Positions 1 through 12,526 of a stretch of DNA of 64,000 nt are shown here, piece after piece; the stretch's first letter is position 1, and each line of letters begins with the position of its first letter. The DNA comes from Triglochin maritima. Taxonomy: Eukaryota > Streptophyta > Magnoliopsida > Alismatales > Juncaginaceae. The stretch spans positions 4,960,001-5,024,000 of the forward strand of contig OY821789.1 of the NCBI GenBank assembly GCA_963682175.1. The letters run 5' to 3'. Below the pieces are notes generated by a model. The model was not told the DNA's origin. It saw nothing but the letters and a program-made list of their open reading frames with translations, and searched no databases. Position numbers and translations under genes: made by a program.

Positions 1-369
1 GGAAAAAAACCCAACTAGTCAAGTTATCAATCAAAATAAAAATTCATTAATACAACAAATCGTGCACCTTAACTCTTGTTCGTGGATTGCGATCGACCAT
101 ATATATAATAATAATAATAATAATATTTCCCCACTTACAGAACACCACCTCGTTACACTATAAATATATATATATGCCATAATTAATCCCCCAATACCAA
201 AGGAAATACATGATAACATCACCATATTGAACATAAACTCTATATCTACATATTGTGGATACATGTATGTATATGTATATATATGTCTCCCATATCATAC
301 GTTTGCTTCAATATGAGATGCTTCAGCTTTGTTGATCGGCCATAAAACTTCGACAAGACTCCGACGGTC

Positions 370-2083
370 TCAACGCTTCCGATTCATTGGCTCCTTTTGG
401 GCATTGAAATAGACCACAGCGACCGGCAGGTTCAGTTCGAATTTTGCGGCAAAGGCTCGAGTACTGAAGTTGGCTCTAGACGCTGGTGTTGCTATTGCTG
501 GAGAAGGGCCTGCCTGCCGGAACAACACAAAAACGTAACGGTGGATCCCGACCGGCGGGCGTGGGCCCATGTACGGGAGAACCTCTTTCCCTGCCAAGTT
601 AAATGTGATGATCGATGGACAAACTAGTCTACATAGTTCGTTGCAATTCAATTTTATTTGACTATTTTCAGTTGTACTTACCACCGGAAGATGAGGTTAG
701 TATATATATATATAAGTTACAGGCTTACAGCTAGTAACATATTACAACCTCCTCTAATAGATACATAAGTATCTTCGAAATTGAATTGTAACATATGTTA
801 AGTTGTAGATGCAAATTTAGTTTATATTAACACTATATCATCCTAATCATATTCCTATTCCTAGCTAGCATATCAAGTTATATCTCAAAATAAGACTTGT
901 AACATTTTTAGTCGTAGTAGTAACACGAAAGATTCCCAATTAAGGGTCGCCTTTGAAAAATGAGACTTTGTTCCAAAAGAAACTCAAGTGCATGTCGGTT
1001 TTCTTGAAACAGACTTGCCTATAGTCCTATACAAATGAGACACAAGAAAAGCAAGTGAACTAACTCAATTTTTTTTGGGCCATTCCCCAATAACGGCCAT
1101 AAGATAACGTACTATCATTTAATTTCGTATGACCTCACTCTATATAATGCATCATATAACGTATAAAACTACAGTATACGTGCACATGCTTCGGGAAAAA
1201 TATACAGTATAAGTGCACATAAAAACAAGCTGAATTTGCCACGTTTCATGCATGCCAAATGTGAAAACATCTTGACACGACACGAATGAAACAGTCCAAA
1301 ACATACAGAATCTACACGTAGCAAGTTGGTTTCAGCCCAATATGTCACGTGCCGAGTGGGAGTAACCGAAGGTTGTGCACGTGAGCATGCATGGTAGATA
1401 CTAGATAGTAGAAACGTAAAACGTGATTCACTAATCATCAACTCTTGACAACTAAACAAGCATAAAATTGCACATCTATAATCTTTAATTACCTTGCAAT
1501 GGATCAGATCCCCCTGGAATATCAACCACAACCCTGACATCACGAAAGAGATCAAATAAAAATACTGGATTACTTTGTAATTATTTTTCACAATCCAAAA
1601 CATAATGACAGTTATTTTGTTGAAACTTGTTAAACAGAAAACATAATTAAATTAAACATGTGCATACTAAGAGTTTGACACATACCAGTGGACCCATTCG
1701 CGCATGGTCGGATCACTTGGACTTGGTGCATCAGGATCAGTCATAACCTATATATATATAGGTCGTGCATATAACGGAGGAGAAGAAAAGCTATTAGTCG
1801 TTTTGAACCAGCAACTGATAATCCTAAGATAATCGGTCGAACAATTTCAACTCGAGTCATTTTTTTAATAAAATAGAATATAACATACCAGTGTGTAGAG
1901 ATCGGTGGGTTTCCCAGCGATCTGAACGCTGGGTGGATCAGCCGTCATGGAAGGCTTGAGATTGCACCCGTTGTTGACATGTTTGGTTCCATATCTAACG
2001 GACATGTTGACCGTTGGAACGAACATGTCTACCACCTCCCCTATCACCCTTCCAACAACCAGAGGATCAACAAAGCTCGCCAT
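370..2083 (-). CDS. MFT: MOTHER OF FT AND TFL1 (PEBP family), four exons, complete
   Basis: Phosphatidylethanolamine-binding-protein family member of the MFT clade, which in seeds acts in ABA/GA control of dormancy and germination. Exons on the minus strand: 1889-2083 (195 bp), 1686-1747 (62), 1493-1533 (41) and 370-590 (221), all with GT/AG borders. The 62/41/221 sizes are the classic FT/TFL1/MFT pattern. The joined product is 172 aa. It starts MASFVDPLVVGRVIG, has the ligand-pocket DPDAPSPSDPTMREWVHW segment across exons 2-3, and GIHRYVFVLFRQ in exon 4. The Trp in MREWVHW, where FT has Tyr and TFL1 has His, and the C-terminal PVAVVYFNAQKEP are MFT marks. The frame is open with no lesion, so the gene is probably functional. 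The start ATG at 2083 is the only one matching the family N terminus. Confidence 0.95.
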
Positions 2084-2204
2084 AACTACAAACTTAAGTC
2101 CAAATTAACCAAGAGCTATAATTTAGATGTTAGATATTGGACACGATGATGATGGGAAGGAATATATAGAGGAGGAAGAGTGGGAATTGTGTGAGATGGA
2201 AGTG

Positions 2205-2217
2205 CATGCAACACGTG
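2205..2217. promoter_or_regulatory. RY motif next to a G-box/ABRE upstream of MFT
   Basis: TGCATGCA at 2203-2210 (RY core CATGCA 2205-2210) is separated by one base from CACGTG at 2212-2217. The pair lies 122-134 bp upstream of the MFT ATG. RY sites are bound by B3 factors such as ABI3, and G-box/ABRE sites by bZIPs such as ABI5. Both factors are known regulators of MFT in seeds. The assignment to this gene is inference from position. Confidence 0.6.
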
Positions 2218-3752
2218 GAAAGGGATGGACATTAAAGGGTTCTGATGCTTTCAGGTACGTGTACGGTTGATATTCGTAGTTGGGTATTGTGGGGGTTACT
2301 TCTTTTTTATATAAAAAAATACTGAATTGATAAAAATACGTACCGACTTGCTTGAATTGTACCTTAACGGATCCCATGGAGATACAGCTGGTATTCATGT
2401 CTGAAAACAATCGACTCAGCTGTATTTGTATAACTTTAAAGTTAAAGTAACGTAAATGAAGGTTTGTATGTATAAGGATAAGTAGATGTGAAAATTTCCT
2501 CAGGATTTTCTTACAAATTATATAACTGTAGTTTTTTCTCTCTCACATACCTTTTTTTCATTTTTGGTGAATTTCTGGCATTTCTTAATACCGTATCGTT
2601 GTATAAGAAACAGATTTGTTCAGAGTTGAGTTATATTTCCAAGTTAAAAACCTATACATTGGTGACTACAAACGTATGTATGATACCAATTAACCTTAAT
2701 GTAAACGAAACGTGAGAAATTCAGGTTCACCTTGCAATAGGGTATTTATTACCTCAGATGATGTAGATTTATATTAGAAACTATTCATTTGTGTTGAAAA
2801 TTTGACCATTTGGTAACTTTTTGTTTTGAGCAAAGGTTCCGCTAAAGGTTAATTTATGACGATTTCTATGTTTGTTTGTGTGTATGTTCTAAGGAGGTGA
2901 GTCATGGTTATTTTGAGGAAATTGATGTTAATATTGAAACTCTACGTTCAGTCCAGCAGCAATGGTGTCCACGTCATGCCGTGAACGACTTAGAAGTCAT
3001 GCAAACGATGCTTCTTCTCTATCAACACATGTCCTTGGAGTTGTTTACCGTAACTGCCTATCCCCTTTACATAATTATCCATTTGGATACTCCACTTTTG
3101 GTGTCTTTTCTAATAATGTAATTTAGGAAGCATGACTAATCATGGGAATCACAAGAGGAAAGTTTTCTTCTCACTGAATGGTCGTGTAGTTTCTAGTCTT
3201 TCTTCATATCCAAAAGATAATTAAGAATTGAGTGGGAAATTAGAGACTTGATTGCAAATTCGTAAAAGGTCATGGCGTTTGTTTAGGAGGTAAAGTGGTA
3301 AACTATACAAAGTTAAACAGGTTTGAAGGTGATAGATACGATGATATTAACTAAAATAAAGATGTTATATCTACGTGCACTCGCAAAATATATTTGTGGA
3401 TGAAATTGTAGGATTGTCTAATTTAAGCATGAGGATTGTGAGTTGAGAGACGTGAACTTGAGTATATAAGTAGTAGTATGAACTTTGCAAGGCAACTTAT
3501 CATGATTTGTTGGTTTTGTTGGATAAACATTCCAAACAAGGTAAAACTAGCACATCATGATATTGATTTGTGACCCTTTGATCAACTAATATCATATGGG
3601 GTTTGAACTGATATTTGACTAGTTATGCTTTGAATGTAAGTAAAAGTAACTATCTCTAACACATGGGAGACGTTTGATCTATTGAAGCATGTACCGACTT
3701 TGTGTCTTGTTTCTGGTCTTTGTTGTCTTAAGAATGAGAAGAAAAGTATTTA
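2218..3752. other. intergenic, no gene recognised
   Basis: AT-rich upstream flank of MFT. The short open frames here show no recognisable family or splice structure. I see no repeat ends. Confidence 0.5.
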
Positions 3753-4140
3753 GGGTGCATTTGGATTGAGGGTAACATTAGGGGAAACATTAAAAGAGTA
3801 ATTATTCCCCCATCCAAGAGTGTGGGTAATACATTACCCACCTATCCCCTACCGTAGTAATTATGGGGTAATGTGTTTTCACTTGATTTTTATTTTCTTC
3901 CACTTTTATCAATTGTGTATCCATGTAGGATCGACTAAAATCGAAACTCTACTCGACCAATACTAATTAAGGTGGGGGCGGGTTAGATTTTCTCAAGTTT
4001 GAAACTATTCCCTCGTTAACAATTCCTCTAGTATATTAAACCTACACTAGGATAATGATTCCCTCCTAAAAATTCACTCTTTTAATAGTTACCTTTGAAA
4101 TCATTTTTCCTTAAGAATTCCTCACATTTCAAACGCACCC
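3753..4140. mobile_element. MITE, PIF/Harbinger (Tourist)-like
   Basis: The left end GGGTGCATTTGGA and the right end (reverse complement GGGTGCGTTTGAAA) form imperfect terminal inverted repeats, about 388 bp apart with no coding capacity. Flanks are TTA on the left and TAA on the right, so a 3-bp TWA duplication is possible but not exact. GGGTGYRTTTGG ends are typical of Tourist-like MITEs. A hAT-type MITE is the alternative. Confidence 0.55.
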
Positions 4141-4781
4141 TAACATTTAAAATTTCCGGAAGGCCCACTGAGCCAATTGAGGTCTAGTACGAGCCCAAGA
4201 GGCCCCTTTTTTATTTTTTGGTGATAGCCTTCTTAACCATAATCATTGTCTTCGTGAAAAAATAATAATATGGGAAATGAAGTGCTAAGTTCGGGAAATG
4301 CAATATTCTGCTCACTTTCCAACGTTCTGCTGTCTTCTCTTGTAATTAGTCAATCTCCAAAGAAATACCTACAAGTTTTTATACGACATCTATGATATAA
4401 ATTATCATCTTCCCACTGAAGATGGGGAAAAAAGCTTAAATATTTATTAACTTTTGAGCCGGACGCGCCTTACGTGGATCTGTACAACTCAGATATTTTT
4501 CTTTGAGTCAGCGTCCAGTCAGTGAAATTTCTCTTCGCGCGTTTTGATCTTTTTAAAAAACGCCGGTTCTTTAAGTTGAACGATTCATTTCCCAATACAC
4601 AGATGAGACAGTGTGCAGACCCTAGGACATCGTGCAGTCTCATTATTCGTGCAGAGCCCACACTTATCATAATAAAATATTTGTTTTTAAGTTTTACGTT
4701 GGATCAACTTAATTTGTCTAGCTTACTTTATGTGTGTGTGCAGTTTACATTATGTGTTTGTCTTGTTTACGTTATGTGTAT
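4141..4781. other. intergenic, no gene recognised
   Basis: Nothing recognisable. The right edge (about 4720-4780) contains degenerate TTACATTATGTGT-like units leading into the minisatellite. Confidence 0.4.
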
Positions 4782-5225
4782 GTCCGGAATAAGTGTATAT
4801 TGATGTCCGGAATAAGTGTATTTGTTGTCCGGACTAAGTGTATTTGTTGTCCGGTTTAAGAATAAAGTGTGTCCAGAAACGGAACATAAAGTTTGTCCGG
4901 AATAAGTTGATTTGTTGTCCGGAATAAATGTATTTGATGTCCGGAATAAGTGTATTTGCAGTCCGGAATAAGTATAGTTGTCCAAAATAAGAAGAAAGTG
5001 TGTCCAGAAACGGAACAGAAAGTTCGTCCGGAATAAGTGTATTTGCTGTCCGGAATAAGTGTATTTGTTGTCCGGTTTAAGAATAAAGTGTGTTCAGAAA
5101 CAGAACATAAAGTTTGTCCGGAATAAGTGGATTTGCTGTCCGGAATAAATGTATTTGTTGTCCGGAATCGGAATAAGTGTATTTGCAGTCCGGAATAACT
5201 GCATTTGCAGTCCGGAATAATATAT
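4782..5225. repeat. 22-bp minisatellite with a 221-bp higher-order repeat
   Basis: Unit GTCCGGAATAAGTGTATTTG plus two bases. Unit starts at 4782, 4805, 4827, 4849, 4871, 4895, 4917, 4939 and 4961 give steps of 22-24 bp. Variants GTCCGGTTTAAG and GTCCAGAAACGG recur as blocks: the GTCCGGTTTAAG unit at 4849 recurs at 5070, giving a roughly 221-bp (ten-unit) higher-order period. Most units carry one TCCGGA site. Open frames across it are by-products of the repeat. Confidence 0.85.
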
Positions 5226-6803
5226 GACTTCATTATTGTTGGAATAAACGAATCAATATATGGAATGCAATAATATGATGTCGAAACAATAATATATGGC
5301 TTCATTATTGTCCGCTCGCTTTGCGGGGGGGACTCACGTCCCCCGCAGGGGCTGCCGCCCACTGCCACCCCCGCACAAACTCAACAAACCTCCCACTGTA
5401 TATTTTACCCCACAAGAATTACGTTTAGGAAAAAAATAGGGAAGAACATTCACGATGCTAACGCTGACAAGAACATCGGGAAGTCTTCGCACCGTCCCAT
5501 TCACGCTGCTTACGTTGTGAAGAATCCTGGGAGTCGGCATCAGACGCTTCTTCGACATAATATCTTGCTAGAAATTGTGATTTATTCTGGAGAGAAAGAA
5601 TGAAGAAGAAAGAAAGAGTGTCATCATATTTGTATTTGGGTGGAGAGAGAGAACGCGCTGAGTTGAAACGCATTTAATGTGATTTGAGTGGACATCAGGA
5701 AGAAAAAACAAAAAAACATTCATGCTTTCGCCACGTAAAGGCTGACATGGATGTTCACGTAGAGCGCGTCCGTGACGCCCTGCGTTCATAAAACATTTCC
5801 CTTCACCTTTTATCCTTAGTGTACTCATTCACATACTGTTTTACCAGGTACATGTTCATTTGCCCATGACGTACTCCAGTCCAAAATCATACAGTTGCAA
5901 GTAAGGACAGTAGTTATTAGACTCGATAACAATTACTAAAAGGTTAGGGAGGGGGTGTTAAGGACCCATGTTCGAATTTCTGTACTGCATGTTAATTTCT
6001 TCCGGTATAAGCGGTGTGTTCCATCTCGAGATTTGTAGTGACGTCCAAAGAACGGTGGTCCGGTAAGTTCCCACATATCAACAAAATAAAAAATTACCGA
6101 AGGTATAATGTTTATCCCAAGGATGCCATGTTCCAACTTCCAAATGAATATTTTTTTGAACATGACAAATTATTGAGAAAATGCCAACACTGATGACTGA
6201 TGTTTGGAGTAGAGCTATTTTAACTATTTTAAATTGGGAAACATGATCGACCCGCAACCACATTTTAATGCTCAAGACACGATAAGACAGTTCTTTCCCT
6301 AGAAAACGTCTTAATTGAAGTTTTAATTGAAGTCTACAAAATTAAGTTGTGTTGTGAGAGTTAAGATGGACAAGTGCATACAGGATCAGCACGTAATAAG
6401 CTTGTTGAATCGAATGTATTAAAGAGGAATCTATAGACGTGACGTGATGTTAAGAGAATGGAGAAGAAAGATGAAGAGGGGGTCAGCTAAAGAAGAAGAA
6501 AGCAAAGATATTTTAGAATGAATAAGAAAAGAATTATTGTGTCAAATTAGATTCAAATTTCGAATGCAAATTTATTAACGTGTTTGGGACTTTTCTTTCT
6601 TAAGTTTGAGATAGGACTTTACTACAAGACGGTGATTCAGATTAAAAAGAAAACTGTAACATTTTTATCTATATAACTCGTACTGAAATCTTCGCGATAT
6701 ACATGTTACATAACGGCGATCTTTAGATGTATTACATATAAAAATGGTTACGGTTACAAAGTAAATCAGAGGTATACATCGAATGCAAAACTCCACAGAA
6801 ATA
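5226..6803. other. intergenic, with a short GC-rich patch
   Basis: No gene recognised. A GC-rich patch at 5310-5380 contains a 7-bp-stem inverted repeat (GCGGGGG around 5322 with CCCCCGC near 5345). Its origin is not recognised. Confidence 0.4.
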
Positions 6804-7041
6804 TAGGGTGTGTTTGGATTCACTGAATTTTAAGGTTTGATTATATAAACTTCAAAAATCATTTTTTAGCATCCAAACATATATATTTCACTTAAGGTTG
6901 AGTTTTGAGTTGTCCTTTTAGCTTGAAAGTGAAGTTTTGCAAAACCAATATTTTGCAAAACTCAAATATTTATTCCCAAATTGCCCAATCAACTTCCTTA
7001 TTTTTACTCCATATTCCCATTTTTCATCCAAATATATCCTA
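6804..7041. mobile_element. MITE-like element
   Basis: The left end AGGGTGTGTTTGGAT and the right end (reverse complement AGGATATATTTGGAT) form imperfect inverted repeats about 238 bp apart, with AT-rich non-coding DNA inside. It resembles Tourist-like elements. No clear target duplication was found. Confidence 0.4.
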
Positions 7042-7629
7042 AAAGTATTTTGCTTACTTTTGATTTCATAATTTATTTTCTGTAGTTCTTACATATCCTG
7101 TAAGAACCCAAACCCTTGTTAGGGTTAAGCTTGGGTTAATGGAGGATTAGAAGGTGTTTAGCATGGGAAGTTGGTGTGCATAGTGTATGCATGGGGAAGA
7201 GGTGGAGGCGCGCTACAGTGGTCGTGGTTGAGGGGATGAGTTTGGAAGTGTAGGGCACTGTTCACGCGTGGGGAGAAGATTTGAGTTGGGTTTATAAACG
7301 TTTTTTTCTCTCTCTCTCTCTCTCATTATCTCTCCATTCACCCTCACTCTCTTCTTGTTCTTTTCGCCGACCGAGCAGAGGAGGAGACCGGAGATCGCGC
7401 GGCGTGAGGCGTGCGGAGTTGAGCGCGCGGGGAGATCACCGGAGGCGACGTGCGCGAGCGGAGCTCCGGCATTTTCGTCGTTTCTTTTGAGGTATGCCGC
7501 TCCTTAGTGTGGTTTGTTTGTTGACCCTCATGTGAGGGATGCGTTGGTCGAGTCGGGGGAGGTCGGAGACCTCTCCGGCGACGCGTTTCTTCGTAAAATC
7601 TCGGCTGGCGCGAGGTTGAAGACGACCAA

Positions 7630-8156
7630 CGGTCGACCGGATCCTTCGGGCGGTTGACCGTTTTAGCACTGTTTGCCCGACTTTAACCTTCACCGGTCGA
7701 ACGATGCCTTGGGGCGGTCGACCGGTAGTGCATTATTGCTGGTGAGTTGGGATTTTTCTACCTGTTGTCGGTCGACCGGTCCTTGTTGTGTTCGACCGGA
7801 ACTTAAGTGTACCTGTTAGTTTTGCATGATTTGTTCGACCGATTTCATGTGACGTTCGACAGATCGTTTGTTGTTCGACCGTTGGAGGTTTGCGTTCGAC
7901 CGATTATATGACTTAGAATAATAGGTTGACCCTGTCTGTTTTCGGTCGACTGAGACCCCTGAGTCGGTCGACCGATAGAGTTGAATTTAATGTTGACCAG
8001 ACTCCGGATTTTGACCTCGTTCGGTCGACCGGTTTTAGACCTTTGTTCGACCGTTAGGGGGTTCTGTTTTGAGCGCAGCGGTAGACCGTTTTAGGAGTAC
8101 GGTCGACCGATTCCTTTCTGGAACCGGTCGACCGAATCACCTCTTCCGGTCGACCG
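7630..8156. repeat. Palindrome-pair array in LTR A
   Basis: Nine pairs of CGGTCGACCG or close variants. Starts: 7630/7651, 7694/7715, 7769/7789, 7832/7853, 7872/7893, 7943/7965, 8022/8044, 8079/8100, 8125/8147. Within-pair spacing is 20-22 bp in every pair. Pairs recur every 40-79 bp. Eight sites are perfect. It lies 138 bp downstream of the donor-like site. Confidence 0.9.
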
Positions 8157-8990
8157 TTTGGGCCCAGGACAGAATTCCTGGTTCCCTTTTTGAACGCCAA
8201 CTTTGTCCACGGAAACCCGTGTCCTCGCCTTGTGCGTGAGCCGGGAGGTGACGGTGGGCGCGTGATGGGTGTTCGGGACGCGTCACCTCCATGTATGGAC
8301 CGTGACTTTTGAGATGATTGTTGGCACTTTGTAGTATAGCAGGCCTGAGGGATCGCGGATCCCAGTGTTGATGTTGTGCGGGCACGCAACTGGCGTTGGG
8401 TGAGGTGACTACCGGCCCACGGGCTACGGAGGTCGCTGCCCTGCTTTTATAGCGGCGCGGTTGGTGTTCGCGGCTCGAGGAGCCCGATGACCTGGCAGAC
8501 TTCGGTCTGGACCCGTCCGATGTTGTGTCGGACGTTGTGATGGACCACCGATGTTGTGCCGGTGATGCCGCCGAGGTTGTGCCGGCGATGATGATTGTTG
8601 GGCCGAGGTTGTGCCGGCTATGTTGTTTTCCTCGGCTGGGCACCTACCGAGATGATGTTGTTATACCTTCCGGGCGACGGCCCTGTTGGTCCCTGTGGCC
8701 CCGACCACTGAGATTTACAGATTTGTATCTATCGGCGCGTAGACGTGACAGAGGCTCCCTGCCGAACCCTTGAGTAGTGTAGCCGCGTGTGGGGGGTGCG
8801 ATGTCGCGGGCTGCTAGACTGCATGTGCCTGCAGTAGGTCTCTTCGGGAGACCGGATGTTTGATTGTCGGACTGATGTCCTGTTTTACCCTTCGGGGGAA
8901 CTGTTTTCCATTTCTGCTGATGCCATGACATGCTACTAGTATGATAGGTTCATTTTGTGATGCATGCATATAGGTGAGTTGGTATACGGG

Positions 8991-9006
8991 GTTTCCTTCT
9001 GGAAAC
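8991..9006 (+). other. Conserved LTR stem-loop (copy A)
   Basis: GTTTCC-TTCT-GGAAAC, 289 bp from the LTR 3' end. The same stem sits at the matching place in the other gypsy LTRs of the window, with the arm length changing on both sides together. Confidence 0.65.
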
Positions 9007-9295
9007 TCAGGCATTGTTGTTGCATCTTTTTCAGGATCGCAGTAGGTCCGGGTGGGTGGTGACCGAGGACGGAGCGCTTTGGAGTCGGATCCTCTTCGGC
9101 AGTTGCTAGACCGTACGACTACTTGTATTCTATTCCATTGTATCAGTATTGTAGTTGTATTTCTTTTGGAAAACTCCTTGTATTTTGGGTGCACCCGGAT
9201 TTATATATTTATATATTAGTGACGTTCCCGCGTGAGTTGTCTGTTATGTTGGTTATTTTGAAATTTTAAATCTTCTGCTGTTTCGGGACGTTACA

Positions 9296-10615
9296 TATCC
9301 ATCTTCTGAAAAAATCAATATCTGTAGATTAGGAAACTGATGGACACTATCAATTCACCTGATCATCAATATATCTCTTAATTTGTAAAATATAGACGCC
9401 TCTTACCACTTGTACAATGTCAAACCCACATCCTTATTGTGGTGTTTAATTTTGTATCATTTAGGGCGTGTTTGGTTTATAAATGTATATTGAAACATTT
9501 GTTTTGATTCCTTAATTCTCTCAACAACAACAAATTCAAAACCTATGTTTCCAAAAGTATAGTTTCCGTCAATTTATGGCACAATTTTATAAAATTTAAG
9601 CGCCAATTAAGTTAATCCTTACACGTGAAACTTGGTTTTGATTAGAAAAAAAATTAAGTTAATTTTTCAAAATTCTGTTTTTAGACAAAACAGATTTTTC
9701 AAAACACCGTTTTATTTTCGTATCCAAACACCATGTTAAACTTTTGAAAAATCCATTTTTAAAAAAAAATCTCCCTTTTTATAGGGTAAAACTACGCTAC
9801 TACTATTCATTTATAATAAGTTGCAAGCTAAAAAAGTTGTCTCCTTACGATACTACACGTACCGATAATATCCAAGAAAGTTAAATGACATAACACCTAT
9901 ATAGTTACAACGGAACCAAGGTCGGAATCCACTGCCTACTAGTACATCCGCGTAAAGAATCTTTCGTTAGTTCCGTCCCCGTCAGATTTCTTGTCGTTCT
10001 CTCCGCCACGCGGATAGCCACTGTTGTTGTGGGCGCCTGGGGTTAGCCGGAGTTCGACATATCTCGGAGACTGCACAAGTATGCGTCGTCACATCGATTA
10101 CCATTCTTATGTTTCTCGATGACATAGATGTGACACATGACTGGGTTGTGGCCTTGTGGGTTGTGGCTTATTCAACCGTTGTTGCCACCCTTGTCCACAA
10201 AACAATTGGTGATAGGTTGCATTGTGTCTTTGTAGATAATGGTTTGCTAAGGTTAGATAATTTCTATCTGAATTTGTGTAATTGATGATCTCGATCCATT
10301 AATTTGGCAGTTGCTTGTGATCTCCATTTGCCAGTTACTTATTGTGATCCTTGTCCACAAAGCAATTGGTGATAGGTTGCATTGTGATCTCAATTTGCCA
10401 GTACTTGCATTGATGCTTCTGCACGATTCCTTGGTAAGCTCAAAGTTGTCAAAGATCCCGAGCATAAGAGGAAAATAATGAAAAATAAGTTTATATGTAT
10501 ATTTGCTGAATTTGCACAAGAACTGGAGCATAATTGGCCAGAAGGCTTGTGTACTTGCATGTGTTTGTTAGTTGAGACGAACATGTTCTGTTTTGAGTCT
10601 AATTCCATGATTACC
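9296..10615. other. intergenic, with a MITE-like end and a short duplication
   Basis: GGGCGTGTTTGG near 9463 resembles a MITE end, but no partner end is clear. A 37-bp direct repeat starting CTTGTCCACAAA lies at 10190-10226 and 10350-10386 (one mismatch). No gene recognised. Confidence 0.45.
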
Positions 10616-11185
10616 TGTGATAACGGTTAGGGATTAAAACCAATCCCGAATACGCAACGGAACAGAAAACGCAAATCCAATTGGTTAAATTTGAGAACAA
10701 AACGCAAATCCAAAGTCCAAATCACACAAAACACGCAAGATTTAACGTGGAAACCCAATGCGGGAAAAACAACGGACGACACAACTCCAAATCCACTATA
10801 GAGAAACGTATTACAAAAGATGCTTACAAGAGACGCGAACGAACCGACGAAACACCCGGCTCAAAATTCTCTCACCGAATCACAAGGATGCTCTGTAACG
10901 TCCCGAAACAGCGGAAGATTTAAAATTTCGAAATAACGAATAAAACTGACAACTCAAGGCGGGAACGTCACTAATATATAAATATATAAATCCGGGTGCA
11001 CCCAAAATACATGGAGTTTTACAAAAGGTGTACAACTACAATCCAGATGAAAGAAATGAAAATACAAGTAGTCGTACAATCTCGCAAATGCCGAAGAGGA
11101 TCCGACTCCAAAGCGCTCCGTCCTCGGTCACCACCCACCCGGACCTACTGTGGTCCTGAAATAAAAGTGCAACAACAATGCCTGA

Positions 11186-11202
11186 GTTTCCTGAAAGGAA
11201 AC
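11186..11202 (-). other. Conserved LTR stem-loop (copy B)
   Basis: Plus-strand GTTTCCT-GAA-AGGAAAC, 292 bp from the LTR 3' end. It has a longer stem than the tandem element's copy, with both arms lengthened. Confidence 0.65.
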
Positions 11203-12041
11203 CCCGTATACCAAGCCCTAAATGCATGCAAGACTATCAATGAAACCTATCATACTAGTCATCATGGCATGACATCAATGCGATACATAAACAATCCCTC
11301 AACGGGTAAACAGACCCACTACGGGGTAAACATAGGACCTCTGTCCGCAAACTGTAAGGGGTCACACTCTGAGACCTACCGTAGGCACATACGGTCTAGC
11401 AGAAGGTACGCAACGAACCCCACACGCGACTACTCTAGTCAAGGGATCGGTGAGGAGCGTCCGCACGCCTGCGTGAAGTAGAAATCAGCTGAAATCTCGA
11501 GGTCAACACCTCACCAACGGGGCCGTCGCCCAGGTCGGTCCACTCATCTGGAGGAGCCCGTCCAGACTACCCTGCCGGAAAACATCGTCGGCAGTCCGTA
11601 CCCTCACCGGAACAGCATCGGTGGGACACCATCGCCCGGAAACGTCGTCGGACGGCACTTCCGCCGGAACAGCATCGGCAGAACATCATCACCCGGAACA
11701 GCATCGGGTGGAACGATCATCGCCTCGTCTACACGAGCGATCCGAGCTCAAACAGCCCGCAGGGTCAACATGCTCCAACGAGCCGTGCACCTCGTGCACC
11801 GGGATCCGCAATCCCTCAGGCCTGCTACTCTACTGTGAGTCAGAACATCAAGGCTACGTCGCCCTCCATCTGTGGAGACGACACGTCCCAGATGCCCACA
11901 CTCTTCCACACGGCGGTCCCTGGGCAGGCACGCAGAACGCACCCACCGTCACCTCCCGGCTCACGCGCTAAGCGAGGACACGGGTTTCCGTGGACAGAGT
12001 TGACATCTCACTAGGACAAGAAAACCAGTATTGTGCCCCAT

Positions 12042-12526
12042 CGGTCGACCGAATCAGGCAAACCGGTCGACCGAAACCAACAGTAACGGTCGAACGGATT
12101 TCCTCCAAACGGTCGAACAAAGTGCCCAACACTCTGTCTCCAATCGGTCGAACCAGCGGAAAGAACCGGTCGACCGGACAGGTCAAAATCCTAGGTCTGA
12201 CTAAGTCAAAATCAATTCAACTATCGGTCGACCGACTCAAGGGTCCCGGTCGACCGAACATTACAGGGTCAGCCTAGTAATTCTAAGTCATATAATCGGT
12301 CGAACGCATATACTAATCGGTCGAACCAACAAGCAGTAAACAACAAATAACTTAAGTTCCGGTCGAACCACAAGGCTCGTTCGACCGGAAACAGGCAACA
12401 TCAAACGCGAACCCACGAAATTTGGCATAACCGGTCGACCACCCCAAGGCATCGTCCGACCGGTTCTGGGCAAAAACATCAATTTACACTAGCACCGGTC
12501 GACCGCCCGAAGGCACCGGTCGACCG
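12042..12526. repeat. Palindrome-pair array in LTR B
   Basis: Site starts: 12042/12064/12087/12110 (steps 22, 23, 23), then pairs 12145/12167, 12225/12247, 12297/12318, 12360/12378, 12432/12453, 12496/12517 with steps 22, 22, 21, 18, 21, 21. Seven sites are perfect CGGTCGACCG. Most of the rest are CGGTCGAAC or CGTTCGACCG variants. Confidence 0.9.

Larger units (their letters stand above)
7099..9295 (+). mobile_element. Solo LTR of a Ty3/gypsy chromovirus (copy A)
   Basis: 2197 bp, starting TGTAAGAACCC and ending CGGGACGTTACA, flanked on both sides by the 5-bp duplication TATCC (7094-7098 and 9296-9300). There is no internal region, PBS or polypurine tract, so it is a solo LTR left by LTR-LTR recombination. 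Its ends and internal blocks match the LTRs of the tandem element at 18284-33435, so it is a diverged relative in plus orientation. In order it holds TATAAA (7293), a CT-rich start region, a donor-like AG|GTATGCC (GT at 7492), the palindrome-pair array (7630-8156) and a conserved stem-loop (8991-9006). Confidence 0.92.

Noticed and set aside
5310..5380. Bacterial-type terminator hairpin or organelle fragment
   Set aside because: A 7-bp GC stem alone in plant DNA is weak evidence, and no adjacent organelle gene is recognisable.
7630..8156. CRISPR-like array of regular palindromic repeats
   Set aside because: Plant nuclear context, repeats of 10 bp, spacers partly repeated, sites inside a bounded solo LTR and no cas genes.
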